Source: Bradyrhizobium sp. CCBAU 53338 (GTDB taxonomy: Bacteria > Pseudomonadota > Alphaproteobacteria > Rhizobiales > Xanthobacteraceae). From it: a stretch of DNA of 64,000 nt. Below the pieces are notes generated by a model. It saw only the letters and a list, made by a program, of their open reading frames with translations. It made no database searches and was not told where the DNA came from. Below are positions 40,762 through 49,973 of the stretch, piece after piece (position 1 is the first letter of the stretch; each line of letters starts with the position of its first letter). Location: assembly GCF_015291665.1 (NCBI RefSeq), contig NZ_CP030048.1, positions 3,968,001 to 4,032,000 of the forward strand. Reading direction: 5' to 3'. A program made the translations under genes and the position numbers.

Positions 40762-41946
40762 CTACCTGCGCCAAGTCGGCGTCAGCCCTTCGCGCATCGC
40801 AAAGCGCCGGAGCGGGCCGATGGCGCCGAGCAGGTGCATGCCGACGGCGCGGACCGGCTGGAGCGGCAGGAAGTCGTTGAGCAGCGAGCGATTGGCGATG
40901 TCGATCGCAAAGGTCCGGCTCAAAATATCGGGCCGGCGTGCCCGATCATATCTCCTCAGCACGTCGTCCGTGCCGGGATCCTGCCCGGATGCGACGGCTT
41001 CGCCGGCAAGGCGGGCAATGTCGGCTGCATCCCGCAAGCCGAGATTGAGGCCCTGGGCGCCGATCGGCGGAACCACATGGGCGGCTTCGCCGACCAGCGC
41101 GATGCGGTCGCGCGCGAACGATTGCGGCCGTTCGATCGCGAGCGGGAACATGTTGCGGCCGGGCTCGACCGTCATCCGGCCGAGGATCGAATGCGACTGT
41201 TTCTCGATCGCGGCGGAGAGTTCCTCGTCGCTGAGAGCCCGAAGCCGCTCGGCCTCCGCGGGGGCAGAGACCCAGACGATGCTGCAGCGGTTGCCGGGCA
41301 GGGGTACGAACACACAGGGCCCGTGCGGAGTGTGGAACTCGGTCGACACATTGCGATGTGGCCTGGCATGGCTGACGTTGAAGGTCAGGGCGGTCTGCGT
41401 CAGGTCGCGCCGCGTGACCGCGATGCCGGCCGCCTCCCGGCACAGCGAGTGCCGGCCGTCGGCGCCGACCACGAGCCGGGCCGAGAGGAATTGCCCGGAC
41501 GCCGTGCGGATGGCGACGTCATCGGCTTCGATGACGGCGCTCTCGGCCTCGTCGTCGAAGCGGACGAGATTGGGCAGCTCGGCCGCGCGCGCTTCCAGCG
41601 CCAGCATCAGCGAGCGGTTGTCGATGTTGTAGCCGAACGCGTCGCGGCCGATCTCGTGACAGGAGAACCGGACCTCCGGCGCGCGGAACAGCCTGTTGGT
41701 GTCGTCGACGAGGCGCATCACTTCGAGGGCGGCTGCCTTGTCCTTGCAGCGAGGCCAGACGTCGAGGCTCTCCAGGAGATCGACCGAGGCGCCCAGCAGC
41801 GCGGTGGTCCTGTTGTCGGCATAGGGCAGGCGCCGCGCCACCAGCGCGGTTCGCGCCCCTCGCTGCGCCAGGGCAATTCCGGCCGCAAGGCCGGCCGGTC
41901 CACCGCCGATAACGCTTACGTCAAAGAGTGTCGGTGCGTCTGTCAT
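40762..41946 (-). CDS. UbiH/UbiF/Coq6-type FAD-dependent monooxygenase
   Basis: A 394-residue flavoprotein hydroxylase. The dinucleotide fold is VSVIGGGPAGLAAGIALAQRGARTALV, the middle motif is LVVGADGRHSLCREAAGI, and the second FAD motif is RIALVGEAAHVVPPIGAQGLNLGLRDAADIA. These are the signatures of ubiquinone-ring hydroxylases. The genome probably has more than one, and which ring position is modified (C5, C6 or C1) cannot be assigned. The start is the ATG at 41946. It shares a short divergent region with pcs. Confidence 0.9.
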   Translation of the reverse strand: MTDAPTLFDVSVIGGGPAGLAAGIALAQRGARTALVARRLPYADNRTTALLGASVDLLESLDVWPRCKDKAAALEVMRLVDDTNRLFRAPEVRFSCHEIGRDAFGYNIDNRSLMLALEARAAELPNLVRFDDEAESAVIEADDVAIRTASGQFLSARLVVGADGRHSLCREAAGIAVTRRDLTQTALTFNVSHARPHRNVSTEFHTPHGPCVFVPLPGNRCSIVWVSAPAEAERLRALSDEELSAAIEKQSHSILGRMTVEPGRNMFPLAIERPQSFARDRIALVGEAAHVVPPIGAQGLNLGLRDAADIARLAGEAVASGQDPGTDDVLRRYDRARRPDILSRTFAIDIANRSLLNDFLPLQPVRAVGMHLLGAIGPLRRFAMREGLTPTWRR

Positions 41947-42074
41947 GTCACGACATTTGACACGCCCCGCGGCAAATTCAAGCCCACCTATTTTGCCTGA
42001 TTTTATGACTGATAGCGCGGCGCAATGCCGCGACGGCGGATGTGCAAACCGGTCCCGTTCTGGTAGCAGAAAGC

Positions 42075-42800
42075 ATGGACAGCCAAGAGGATTCCCTCAA
42101 GCCGACCCCCGCGATCCGTGCCGCGGCGTTCTCGGTGCACATCTTCACCGCCTTCGGCGCGGCCATCGCGCTGCTGGCGATGCTGGAGGCCGTGCGCGAG
42201 CACTGGGCGGCGATGTTCGGTTGGCTGGGCGTCGCGCTCATCATCGATGCGATCGACGGGCCGATCGCGCGCCTGCTCGACGTCAAGAATGTGCAGCCGA
42301 ACTGGTCGGGCGATGTGCTTGACCTCGTGGTCGATTTCGTCACCTATGTGTTCGTGCCCGCCTATGCGATCGTGGCGAGCGGCATGCTGCTGCCGGTGGC
42401 GGCGCCCTTGCTCGGCATCGCCATCATCGTCACCAGCGCGCTCTATTTCGCCGATCTGCGCATGAAGGCGGACGACAACCATTTCCGCGGCTTTCCGGCG
42501 CTGTGGAATGCGGCGGCGTTCTATCTGTTCCTGCTGCACTGGCCGCCGCTGTCGTCGACGCTGCTGGTCGCAGCCCTCGTGGTGCTGACCTTCGTGCCGT
42601 TCCACGTGCTGCATCCGGTCCGCGTCGTGCGGCTGCGCTGGCTGACGATGTCGCTGATCGCGCTATGGGCAGTGCTCGGGTTCTATGCGCTGGAGATGGA
42701 TTTTCGCGTCGGCGCCGGCGTGACTGTCGCGCTGTGCGCGATCGCGCTCTGGATCGCCTTCAGCGATGCATTGATCCGGTTGGTGAGGTCCTTCACGTGA
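42075..42800 (+). CDS. pcs: Phosphatidylcholine synthase
   Basis: A 241-residue membrane enzyme condensing choline with CDP-diacylglycerol to give phosphatidylcholine, a pathway typical of plant- and animal-associated alphaproteobacteria. The CDP-alcohol phosphotransferase motif is present with the spacing special to Pcs: DG-x2-AR (residues 61-66) then twelve residues before G-x3-D-x3-D (79-87). Eight hydrophobic segments span the length. ATG 42075 gives 241 residues, the length I recall for Sinorhizobium Pcs; a GTG at 42042 is an upstream alternative. Its stop overlaps the TerC start. Confidence 0.93.
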   Translation: MDSQEDSLKPTPAIRAAAFSVHIFTAFGAAIALLAMLEAVREHWAAMFGWLGVALIIDAIDGPIARLLDVKNVQPNWSGDVLDLVVDFVTYVFVPAYAIVASGMLLPVAAPLLGIAIIVTSALYFADLRMKADDNHFRGFPALWNAAAFYLFLLHWPPLSSTLLVAALVVLTFVPFHVLHPVRVVRLRWLTMSLIALWAVLGFYALEMDFRVGAGVTVALCAIALWIAFSDALIRLVRSFT

Positions 42801-43522
42801 TGCATTTGTTGACCAGCCCCGAGGCCTGGGCCGCGCTGCTGACCCTGACTTCGCTCGAGATCGTGCTCGGCATCGACAACGTCATCTTCCTGTCGGTGAT
42901 CGTCTCGCGCATCCCCGAGCCGCAGGCCCATCGTGCGCGCCAGATCGGGCTGGCGCTGGCGCTGGTCTTCCGCATCATCCTGCTCAGCGTGCTGGTCTGG
43001 CTGATCGGCCTGACGGCGCCGGTGTTTTCGCTCGCTGGCTACGATTTCTCGTGGCGCGACCTCATCCTGATCGGCGGCGGCCTGTTCCTGATCGCCAAGG
43101 CAACCCACGAGATCCACGCCGAAGTCGACGCCGACGACGAGGAGGGCGAGGGCAAGTCCGCTCGCAGCGCCTTCTTCTGGGTGATCGCTCAGATCGTCGT
43201 CATCGACATCGTGTTCTCGCTCGACTCGATCATCACCGCGATCGGCATGGCGCAGGACATCGAGATCATGATCGCGGCCGTCGTGATCGCCTGCCTGATC
43301 ATGTACATTTCGTCGGGACCCGTGGCGCGATTCGTCGCGGAACATCCGACCACCAAGATGCTGGCGCTGGCATTTCTGGTGTTGATCGGCGTCGCCCTGG
43401 TCGCGGACGGATTCAAATTCCATATCCCGCGCGGCTACATCTATTTCGCAATTGCGTTCTCTGCGGCGGTGGAATTCTTCAACGTGCTGGCCAAGCGCAA
43501 CCGCAAGAAAAAGCCCGGCTAG
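42800..43522 (+). CDS. TerC-family integral membrane protein
   Basis: A 240-residue protein with seven helices. Signature segments are LEIVLGIDNVIFLSVIVSRIP and VIDIVFSLDSIITAIGMAQDI, with aspartates inside helices as in metal-transporting TerC/Alx proteins, and a late FLVLIGVALVADGFKFHIPRGYIYFA. A charged loop (HAEVDADDEEGEGKSAR) separates the halves. TerC/Alx relatives export manganese or support metalation of exported proteins, and a tellurite link is historical. The ATG lies in the pcs stop (TGATG); GTG 42797, one codon earlier, has a better GAGG spacing. Co-transcription with pcs is near certain. Confidence 0.9.
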   Translation: MHLLTSPEAWAALLTLTSLEIVLGIDNVIFLSVIVSRIPEPQAHRARQIGLALALVFRIILLSVLVWLIGLTAPVFSLAGYDFSWRDLILIGGGLFLIAKATHEIHAEVDADDEEGEGKSARSAFFWVIAQIVVIDIVFSLDSIITAIGMAQDIEIMIAAVVIACLIMYISSGPVARFVAEHPTTKMLALAFLVLIGVALVADGFKFHIPRGYIYFAIAFSAAVEFFNVLAKRNRKKKPG

Positions 43523-43597
43523 CCGCTCCGGCTGGCGTCGAGTTGACAAGGCAAGCGCTATGTCTTTCGCTGGCCTTGGAGAAGAGGAGGTCAGGTG

Positions 43598-44572
43598 ATG
43601 ACCAAAGCCGTCCGGGTGCACAAGGTCGGGGGCCCTGAGGCCCTGGTCTATGAGAGCGTCGATGTCCCGGCGCCCGGCGCCGGCGAGGTGCGCATCCGCC
43701 AGCATGCGGTCGGCCTGAACTTCATCGACGTTTATTATCGCACCGGCCTCTACAAGGCGCCGGGCTTGCCCTTCATCGCCGGCAACGAGGCCTCGGGCGA
43801 GGTGGTCGCGGTCGGGCCGGGCGTGACCAATTTCCACCCCGGTGACCGCGTCGCCTACTATCACAATCTCGGCGCGTATGCGAGCGAGCGCAACATCTCC
43901 TGGGAGAAGCTGGTCAAGCTGCCGGATCACATCACCCACGAGCAGGGCGCGGTGCTGATGCTCAAGGGCCTGACCGTCTGGTATCTCCTCCACAAGACCT
44001 TCAAGGTCGAGCCGCATCATCGCGTGCTGATCCATGCTGCGGCCGGCGGCATCGGCCTGCTCGCCTGCCAGTGGGCGAGGGCGCTCGGGGCGCACGTCAT
44101 CGGCACGGTCGGCTCGCGCGCCAAGGCCGAGCTTGCTGAAGCCAATGGTTGCGACCACGTCATCCTCTACAACGAGGAAGACTTCGTTGCGCGCGTGAAG
44201 CAGATCAGCCGCAACGAGGGCTGCGACGTCGTCTATGACGGCGTCGGCAAGGCGACCTTTCCGGGCTCGCTGTCCTGCCTGAAGCCGCGTGGCATGTTCG
44301 TCTCGTTCGGCAACGCCTCAGGCCCGGTGCCGCCGTTCGCGATCGCCGAGCTGAACAATCACGGCTCGCTGTTCGCGACCCGGCCGAAGCTCAACGACTA
44401 TATCGGCACGCGCAAGGAGCTGCTGGAAGGCGCCGACACGCTGTTCTCCGCCGTCATCAACGGCAAGCTGCACGTGCCGATCAATCACGCCTATGCGCTC
44501 AAGGATGCGGCCAAGGCTCATGTCGATTTGGAAAGCCGCAAGACGACCGGGGCTTCGATCTTGAAGCCGTAG
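43598..44572 (+). CDS. Quinone oxidoreductase (zeta-crystallin type, zinc-free MDR)
   Basis: A 324-residue NADPH-dependent quinone reductase. GroES-like half: GLNFIDVYYRTGLYKAPGLPFIAGNEASGEVVAVG. Nucleotide half: HAAAGGIGLLACQWARALGAHVIGTVGS, with GCDVVYDGVGKATFPGSLSCLKPRGMFVSFGNASG following. No structural zinc cysteines are present, as expected for the Qor subgroup. GAGGAGG lies 7 nt before the ATG; GTG 43595 is one codon upstream. It is followed by an intergenic repeat. Confidence 0.93.
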   Translation: MTKAVRVHKVGGPEALVYESVDVPAPGAGEVRIRQHAVGLNFIDVYYRTGLYKAPGLPFIAGNEASGEVVAVGPGVTNFHPGDRVAYYHNLGAYASERNISWEKLVKLPDHITHEQGAVLMLKGLTVWYLLHKTFKVEPHHRVLIHAAAGGIGLLACQWARALGAHVIGTVGSRAKAELAEANGCDHVILYNEEDFVARVKQISRNEGCDVVYDGVGKATFPGSLSCLKPRGMFVSFGNASGPVPPFAIAELNNHGSLFATRPKLNDYIGTRKELLEGADTLFSAVINGKLHVPINHAYALKDAAKAHVDLESRKTTGASILKP

Positions 44573-44575
44573 GCT

Positions 44576-44678
44576 CGTCGTTCCGGGGCGATGCGTAGCA
44601 TCGAACCCGGAACCTCGAGATTCTCAGGTGCGCAGTTGCGCACCATAGTTCGGTCCTGCGGACCGCCCCGGAACGACG
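44576..44678. repeat. Long intergenic inverted repeat, rhizobial type
   Basis: The outer arms CGTCGTTCCGGGGCG and CGCCCCGGAACGACG are perfect inverted repeats. Inner stems include TGCGCAGTTGCGCA and GCGATGCGTAGCATCG. It fills the space between convergent qor-like and argD-like genes and resembles elements dispersed in Bradyrhizobium. Confidence 0.85.
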
Positions 44679-44685
44679 GCGTTGG

Positions 44686-45882
44686 TTACGCCACCCGTCT
44701 TGCCGCGCCGGCCTTGGTCAAGATCTCGTCGAGACAGCCGATCATCTCGGCGATCTCCGCCTTCGCCACATTCAGCGCCGGCATGAAGCGCAGCGTGTCG
44801 AGCTGCGGCGCGTTCAGCAGCACGCCGGCCTCGAAGGCCTGCGCGACGATGCCGGGCGCGATCGGCAGCCTGAGGTCGAGCGCCAGCAGCAGGCCGCGGC
44901 CGCGCACGCCGCCGAGGCCGTGCCGCACTGATACTTTTTGCAGCTCGCATTCGAGCAGCAGGCCGGTCTCACCCACCTGCTTTAGGAAGTCGGGCTTGCC
45001 GACTTCTTCCAGCACCGCAAGACCGGCCGCGCACATCACCGGATTGCCGTTGAACGTGCCGCCCTGGTCGCCGTGCTCGAAGCACGAGGCGCGCTCGGTC
45101 GCGAGCAAGGCCGCGAGCGGTACGCCGCCGCCGATGCCCTTGCCGAGCGTCATGATATCGGGTGCAATCCCCGTGTGCTCATAGTGGAAGAGCTTTCCGG
45201 TCCGGCCCATGCCGGTCTGGATCTCGTCGAAGATGAGCAGCAGGCCGTGCGCCTCGGTGAGCGCGCGCAGCTCCCGCAGGAACTGATCGGTCGCCGGCCA
45301 CACGCCGGACTCGCCCTGGATCGGCTCGAGCATGACAGCGACGGTGTTGCCGTTGATCAGGCTCTCGACCGAGGCGATGTCGTTGAGCTTCGCTTTCTTG
45401 AAGCCTGATACCTTCGGTTCGAACAGCGGCTCGAACGCCTTCTTGCCCGAGGCCGACATCGTCGCCAGCGTCCGTCCGTGGAAGCCGCCTTCGAACGTGA
45501 TGATCTCGAACGCGCCGTTCTTGTGCAGGCTGCCGAATTTGCGCGCGAGCTTGATCGCGCCTTCATTGGCCTCTGCGCCTGAATTGGCAAAGAACACCTG
45601 GTCGAACGCGCTGCTCTCGACGAGGGCCTGCGCGAGCTTCAGGCTCGGCTCGTTGTAGAAGGCCGGGCTCGGCGTCAGCAGCCGCTTGGCTTGCGCGGCC
45701 AGCGCTTCGGCCACCGCGGGTGGGGAGTGGCCGAGGCAGTTGACGGCCCAGCCCTGCACGAAATCGAGATAGCGCTTGCGGCTGTCATCCCAGAGGTATG
45801 AGCCGGCACCGCGGACGAACACGGCCTTGGGTCGTGCGGTGATGTCCATCAGCGCATCATACGGATGGGTGGCGGTCGTCAT
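44686..45882 (-). CDS. argD: Acetylornithine transaminase-type class III aminotransferase
   Basis: A 398-residue PLP enzyme. The substrate and PLP motifs are in order: [91 protein letters not shown] (Lys in TLGKGI binds PLP) and [20 protein letters not shown]. It fits ArgD, which forms N-acetylornithine in arginine synthesis. Genomes may carry a second class III enzyme, and argF is not adjacent, so the symbol is tentative. ATG 45882 follows GAGGAG; a longer open frame reaches 46038 but crosses a terminator and is not protein-like. Confidence 0.82.
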   Translation of the reverse strand: MTTATHPYDALMDITARPKAVFVRGAGSYLWDDSRKRYLDFVQGWAVNCLGHSPPAVAEALAAQAKRLLTPSPAFYNEPSLKLAQALVESSAFDQVFFANSGAEANEGAIKLARKFGSLHKNGAFEIITFEGGFHGRTLATMSASGKKAFEPLFEPKVSGFKKAKLNDIASVESLINGNTVAVMLEPIQGESGVWPATDQFLRELRALTEAHGLLLIFDEIQTGMGRTGKLFHYEHTGIAPDIMTLGKGIGGGVPLAALLATERASCFEHGDQGGTFNGNPVMCAAGLAVLEEVGKPDFLKQVGETGLLLECELQKVSVRHGLGGVRGRGLLLALDLRLPIAPGIVAQAFEAGVLLNAPQLDTLRFMPALNVAKAEIAEMIGCLDEILTKAGAARRVA

Positions 45883-45940
45883 GTCTCGAACTCCTCTTTG
45901 CGGTAGGAAGATCTTGGGAGGCGGGTGAAAAACGGACGCG

Positions 45941-45977
45941 AAAAGCAAGAAGGCCGCACTTTGCGGGTGCGGCCTTC
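45941..45977 (-). terminator. Rho-independent terminator on the minus strand
   Basis: GAAGGCCGCA and TGCGGCCTTC form a perfect 10-bp stem with a 9-base loop. On the minus strand it is followed by TTGCTTTT. It lies 59 nt before the argD start and 250 nt after the end of the TPR gene. Confidence 0.8.
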
Positions 45978-46097
45978 TCGAAAACTGTGCTGAATTTACT
46001 GGTTCAGCGGCGTCGTCGGACATGGCGCAACCCATCATCGTCGCGGGAGCGACGACGCATGGCCTGGCGCAGTTGGGTCCGAGAGTTGATCATGGGG
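45978..46097 (-). ncRNA. Candidate small RNA or tiny mRNA between TPR gene and argD
   Basis: A TTGACA-containing promoter at 46104-46131 and the terminator at 45941-45977 bracket about 150 nt on the minus strand. The transcript would contain a 29-codon frame (46004-46093) that starts at or within a few bases of the predicted 5' end, reads [20 protein letters not shown] and ends in four arginines. Either a leaderless small protein or an sRNA is possible. No known RNA family is recognised. Confidence 0.4.
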
Positions 46098-46103
46098 CGC
46101 GTC

Positions 46104-46131
46104 CGTACAGCCGAAGGGCAGGGTCTGTCAA
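46104..46131 (-). promoter_or_regulatory. Sigma-70-type promoter candidate
   Basis: On the minus strand TTGACA (46131-46126) is followed after 16 nt by TGTACG (46109-46104), a perfect -35 and a half-matching -10. Transcription would start near 46097. Confidence 0.45.
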
Positions 46132-46229
46132 GCGGGCAATTTGCACGATGCGGCGCCGGGCGTAGATCGCTCGGCTCAAATGCGCCGCCCTCAGTGTCAC
46201 ATGGCGGCGCGCATGCAGCGGCAAGAAAC

Positions 46230-47378
46230 TCAAGGAAGTGCGAGATGCTCGTATGCGCCTGAGATCCCCACATTGATCGCCTTGGCCGCCGCAATATCGC
46301 GCGCAGCGCCTTCGCTGTCGCCCTTCTTGCGCTTCGCAAGTCCGCGCCCGTAGAGCGCGGTTTCGGAGTTCGGATTCACGCTCAGCGCGGCATCGAAATC
46401 TGCCATCGCCGCGTCGTATTGCCCGAGCCGAAGCTTGATGCGGCCTCGGCTGCTCAGCATGTTGGGTTCATTCGGCTTCATCCGCAGCGATTGATTGCAA
46501 TCGGCCAGGGCCTCGGGAAACTGGTGCAGGATCTCGTGGGTTACGCAGCGCCCGTAGAATACGCCGGCGTAATTTGGATTGGCCTTGATCGAGCGGTCGA
46601 AATCCGCCTGCGCGCGCTCGTAATCATGCGCGTCGAGATACATGTCGCCGCGCGCGCGGGCATCGCCGGCATTGTTCGGATTGAGCTCAAGTGATTTGGT
46701 GAAGTCGGCCAGTGCGTGATCGCGACCGCCGCGGTCGCGATAGAGGCGGGCGCGATTGCCGTATGCGGCCGCGTAGTTTGGATCGAGCTTGATCGCCATG
46801 TCGAGATCAGCGAGCGCGCGATCGGGCTCGCGATGCCACGCACGAGCCGTGCCGCGGTTGAAATAGCACAGCGCGAATTTCGGATCGATGATGATAGCCT
46901 GGTCGAAGTCGGCGAACCCATGCTCGAAGTCGTTCTGCGCGATGCGCACATTGCCGCGGTTGCACCAGTAGGACGCGTTGTCAGGTTTCAGCTCGATCGC
47001 GTGCGTGTAGTCCGCGATGGCGTGGTCGCGATCGCCGAGATCGGCATAGGTGATCCCGCGACCGAACCAGATTTCGGGATTGTCAGGGGCCAGCTCGACG
47101 GCGCGGGTGTAGTCGGCGAGGGCCTGCTGCGTTTTTTTCTTGCGCCGAAACGATTTGCCCCGGTTCACGAGTGCGCCGACGTTCGACGGATCGGCCTGCA
47201 GCACAATCGTGCATCCGTCGATGCGCTGGTCGTCGCCGATGTCGCTGGAACCGAAGCACCATTGACGCGCCTGATCGGCTGGTGGAGATTGCGCCGCGGC
47301 GGGAAGGGCAAGCAGAATCAATGCTGCGCTGATCGCGCAGACGCCGCCCCGGATACCGATCACGTGATTGCGTGTCAT
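46230..47378 (-). CDS. Secreted TPR-repeat protein
   Basis: A 382-residue protein with a signal peptide (about 1-29, ending PAAAQ) followed by about nine tandem tetratricopeptide repeats covering residues 58-375. Each carries the W/Y-x-N/R-RG and A-x-x-D-x-x-x-A-I/L-x-x-x-P pattern (for example PEIWFGRGITYADLGDRDHAIADYTHAIELKP). Two cysteines near the mature start (WCFGSS, DGCTIVL) resemble a short segment common to rhizobial TPR proteins with QARQWC. TPR proteins scaffold other proteins; the partner is unknown. ATG 47378 was chosen at the signal peptide; a longer upstream frame overlaps the divergent gene. Confidence 0.88.
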   Translation of the reverse strand: MTRNHVIGIRGGVCAISAALILLALPAAAQSPPADQARQWCFGSSDIGDDQRIDGCTIVLQADPSNVGALVNRGKSFRRKKKTQQALADYTRAVELAPDNPEIWFGRGITYADLGDRDHAIADYTHAIELKPDNASYWCNRGNVRIAQNDFEHGFADFDQAIIIDPKFALCYFNRGTARAWHREPDRALADLDMAIKLDPNYAAAYGNRARLYRDRGGRDHALADFTKSLELNPNNAGDARARGDMYLDAHDYERAQADFDRSIKANPNYAGVFYGRCVTHEILHQFPEALADCNQSLRMKPNEPNMLSSRGRIKLRLGQYDAAMADFDAALSVNPNSETALYGRGLAKRKKGDSEGAARDIAAAKAINVGISGAYEHLALP

Positions 47379-47502
47379 TCGATTGCCGCCCAGAAACAAA
47401 AAAGCCCCTAGCGCGTTTGTGATCTCAGGACGCGAATTGGTTCGAACCGGACCCACACCGGTCGAGACCAAGAAGGCGGGACCAACCAGACAGTTTGCAG
47501 CC

Positions 47503-48438
47503 TTGTCCGACACCCCTTACCCGATCGACCTCGACAGTATTCGCGGCGCGTTCCCGCCGGGCATTGAGGCGCCGCCGCTTCTGGTCGACTTCGCCACCTG
47601 GCTGAAGGGGCGCCCCTGGGGCAGCGTCGGCTGCTTCTCCCTGCAGGGCCAGTTCTCCGATCAGGCGCCGATCTTCGACGGCAGCCCGTTGCGCGACAGG
47701 TTCTCGCTGTTCATGCGGCTGCCGGACGGTTCGGCTGTCGGCGGCTGGTATGGCGCGGGCCTCGACCGGGACAATCCGCCGATCGTGGGGCTGGGCTCCG
47801 AGGGCGATTATGAGTTGCTTGCGCCGTCCCTCGACGTGCTGCTCACCAAACTGACGTCGCAGCAATTCGACGAGGCCTGGCACGATCTGCGGCCGCACGA
47901 CGAGGTCGAGCCGCAGACGGTCGAGCTCGCGCAATGGCTGGCCCGGCAGCCGGCCGGCGAGCCGGCGCCTTGCGAGGACGGCGAGCTGCCGGACTTCCGC
48001 GGCTTCGTCGAGAAGTGGAGCCGGGACCGCGAGGAATACTGGGCCAATCACCGCCTGATGGCCGAGCTTGGCTGGCGGCTGGCCGCGCATCTGCCCAAAG
48101 GCAAGAACGCCTGGGACAAGACCCATTTCGAGGTCGCCATCGTCGGCAAGCAGTATGAAGCGCGCGTGCTGTCGCGCGGGCCGCAGCCGTTCGAGGAGGC
48201 CGCCTCGATCGAATCCCTGCTGCGTGACCTGCGCGAGGAGATGCGCCGCGCCCAGCCCGAGCTCGGCCTGTGGTACGCGATGAAGTTCGGCCTTTCCGCC
48301 GACGGCCGCGTCATGCCGAATTTCGAGTACGATGTGCGCCCGACCATCGGGGGCGAGCCGGCGCTGCTCTCCGAAGCCAGGGCCGATCTCACCCGCGCCC
48401 CGCGCCCCGAGCGCTGGGTGCCGAAATGGCTGGCGTGA
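47503..48438 (+). CDS. Hypothetical protein with SUKH/SMI1-like N-terminal features
   Basis: A cytosolic protein of about 311 residues. The first 120 residues (DLDSIRGAFPPGIEAPPLLVDFATWLKGRPWGSVGCF, then FMRLPDGSAVGGWYG and IVGLGSEGDYELLAPSL) have the flavour of SMI1/KNR4 (SUKH) domains. The end (LGLWYAMKFGLSADGRVMPNFEYDVRP) recalls YezG-type immunity proteins. Both similarities are by eye and weak. No toxin gene is adjacent. The start is uncertain: TTG 47503 gives MSDTPYPID, while GTG 47419 and an ORF start at 47368 extend it into the divergent promoter region. No good Shine-Dalgarno is seen for any. Confidence 0.6.
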   Translation: MSDTPYPIDLDSIRGAFPPGIEAPPLLVDFATWLKGRPWGSVGCFSLQGQFSDQAPIFDGSPLRDRFSLFMRLPDGSAVGGWYGAGLDRDNPPIVGLGSEGDYELLAPSLDVLLTKLTSQQFDEAWHDLRPHDEVEPQTVELAQWLARQPAGEPAPCEDGELPDFRGFVEKWSRDREEYWANHRLMAELGWRLAAHLPKGKNAWDKTHFEVAIVGKQYEARVLSRGPQPFEEAASIESLLRDLREEMRRAQPELGLWYAMKFGLSADGRVMPNFEYDVRPTIGGEPALLSEARADLTRAPRPERWVPKWLA

Positions 48439-48453
48439 GATAGCGGAAGCTCC

Positions 48454-48506
48454 AGCCGCGGGTTTGCTCCCGCTCGCGGGAGAGGTTGCAGCGAGCCCCC
48501 GCGGCT
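48454..48506. repeat. Nested intergenic inverted repeat
   Basis: AGCCGCGGG and CCCGCGGCT are the outer arms, with an inner CTCCCGC-TC-GCGGGAG hairpin. It lies between the convergent hypothetical gene and rimO and can serve as a terminator for both. Confidence 0.7.
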
Positions 48507-48536
48507 AGCTCGTTCGCAACAACGAACGGTCGGCGC

Positions 48537-49862
48537 TCAGAACCCAGCGACGCTGCCGTGCAGATCATATTGATCCGCGCGCTCGATCTTCGCGGTGACG
48601 ATCTCGCCGACGCGCAGGGGCCGGCGGCTCGACAGATAGACCGCGCCGTCAATCTCGGGCGCATCGGCCTTTGAGCGGCCCTTCGCGACGGTCGGTCCGA
48701 CCTCGTCGATGATGATCTGCTGGCGCGTGCCGACCTTGCGCTTCAGCCGGCGCGCCGAGATCTTCTGCTGGCGCGCCATCAGCGCGTTGTAGCGCTCCTG
48801 CTTGACCTCTTCCGGCACGGGATTGGCGATCGCGTTCGACGTCGCGCCCGCAACCGGCTCGTACTTGAAGCAGCCGAGGCGATCGATCTCGGCTTCATCG
48901 AGCCAGTCGAGCAGATAGGCGAAGTCGGCATCGGTCTCGCCGGGGAAGCCGACGATGAAGGTCGAGCGCAGCGCAAGGTCAGGACATTCCTCGCGCCAGC
49001 GCTTGATCCGCGCCAGCGTCTTGTCCTGTGCTGCCGGGCGCTTCATCGCCTTCAGCACCTCGGGGCTCGCATGCTGGAACGGGATGTCGAGATAGGGCAA
49101 CACCTTGCCCTCGTTCATCAGCGCGATGACCTCGTCGACATGCGGGTAGGGGTAAACGTATTGCAGCCGGACCCAGGCGCCGAGTTCGCCGAGCTCGCGC
49201 GCGAGATCGAGGAATTTGGCGCGGACCTGGCGATCCTTCCACGGGCTTTCGGCGTATTTGAGATCGACGCCATAGGCCGAGGTGTCCTGCGAGATCACCA
49301 GCAGCTCTTTCACGCCGGCGCTGACCAGCCGCTCGGCCTCGCGCAGTACGTCATCGGCCGGACGCGACACGAGATCCCCGCGCAGCTTCGGGATGATGCA
49401 GAAGGTGCAGCGGTTGTTGCAGCCTTCGGAAATCTTCAGGTAGGCGTAGTGGCGCGGCGTCAGCTTGATGCCCTGCGGCGGCACCAGGTCGAGATGTGGA
49501 TTATGCGCCGGCGGCAGCGCGCGATGCACGGCATCGAGCACGCTCTCATATTGCTGCGGACCGGTGATGGAGAGCACGCCGGGATACGCCTGCTCGATCG
49601 CTTCCGGCTCCGCGCCCATGCAGCCGGTCACGATCACCTTGCCGTTCTCGGCCATGGCGTCGCCGATCGCCGAGAGCGATTCCTGCTTGGCGCTGTCGAG
49701 GAAGCCACAGGTGTTGACGATGACGATGTCCGCCCCGTCATGCTTGCGCGCGAGCTCGTAGCCCTCGGCGCGGAGGCGCGTGATGATACGCTCGGAATCC
49801 ACCAAAGCCTTGGGACACCCGAGTGACACGAAGCTGACCTTGGGCGCAGCCGTCTGATCCAT
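48537..49862 (-). CDS. rimO: Ribosomal protein uS12 methylthiotransferase RimO
   Basis: A 441-residue radical-SAM enzyme that methylthiolates an aspartate of ribosomal protein S12. The N-terminal MTTase domain has cysteines in [12 protein letters not shown] (Cys16), [14 protein letters not shown] and [10 protein letters not shown]. The radical-SAM cluster [15 protein letters not shown] is at about 150-160, followed by [11 protein letters not shown] and a C-terminal TRAM domain ([19 protein letters not shown]). SLGCPKxxVDSE distinguishes RimO from MiaB. ATG 49862 was used; a TTG two codons upstream is possible. It is divergent from nasT. Confidence 0.96.
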   Translation of the reverse strand: MDQTAAPKVSFVSLGCPKALVDSERIITRLRAEGYELARKHDGADIVIVNTCGFLDSAKQESLSAIGDAMAENGKVIVTGCMGAEPEAIEQAYPGVLSITGPQQYESVLDAVHRALPPAHNPHLDLVPPQGIKLTPRHYAYLKISEGCNNRCTFCIIPKLRGDLVSRPADDVLREAERLVSAGVKELLVISQDTSAYGVDLKYAESPWKDRQVRAKFLDLARELGELGAWVRLQYVYPYPHVDEVIALMNEGKVLPYLDIPFQHASPEVLKAMKRPAAQDKTLARIKRWREECPDLALRSTFIVGFPGETDADFAYLLDWLDEAEIDRLGCFKYEPVAGATSNAIANPVPEEVKQERYNALMARQQKISARRLKRKVGTRQQIIIDEVGPTVAKGRSKADAPEIDGAVYLSSRRPLRVGEIVTAKIERADQYDLHGSVAGF

Positions 49863-49973
49863 ATCCAAATCTGCCTGATTGACAGGCTTGAGCTAGTCCC
49901 AATTGCCCATAATTACAACCCTTTGCATGGCCGTCCGGCATGCTATGGATGAATCGCCTGCCGTGAGTGAGCC

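Noticed and set aside
42118..42465. Arg/Ser-rich overlapping frames inside pcs and similar genes
   Set aside because: They are +1/+2 frame shadows typical of GC-rich coding DNA.
45883..46038. N-terminal extension of the argD-like protein
   Set aside because: It runs through a rho-independent terminator and has no transaminase-like sequence; GAGGAG before ATG 45882 marks the start.
47437..47460. A tRNA T-arm-like GGTTCGAACC sequence
   Set aside because: It is a short palindrome; no acceptor, D or anticodon stems can be built around it.
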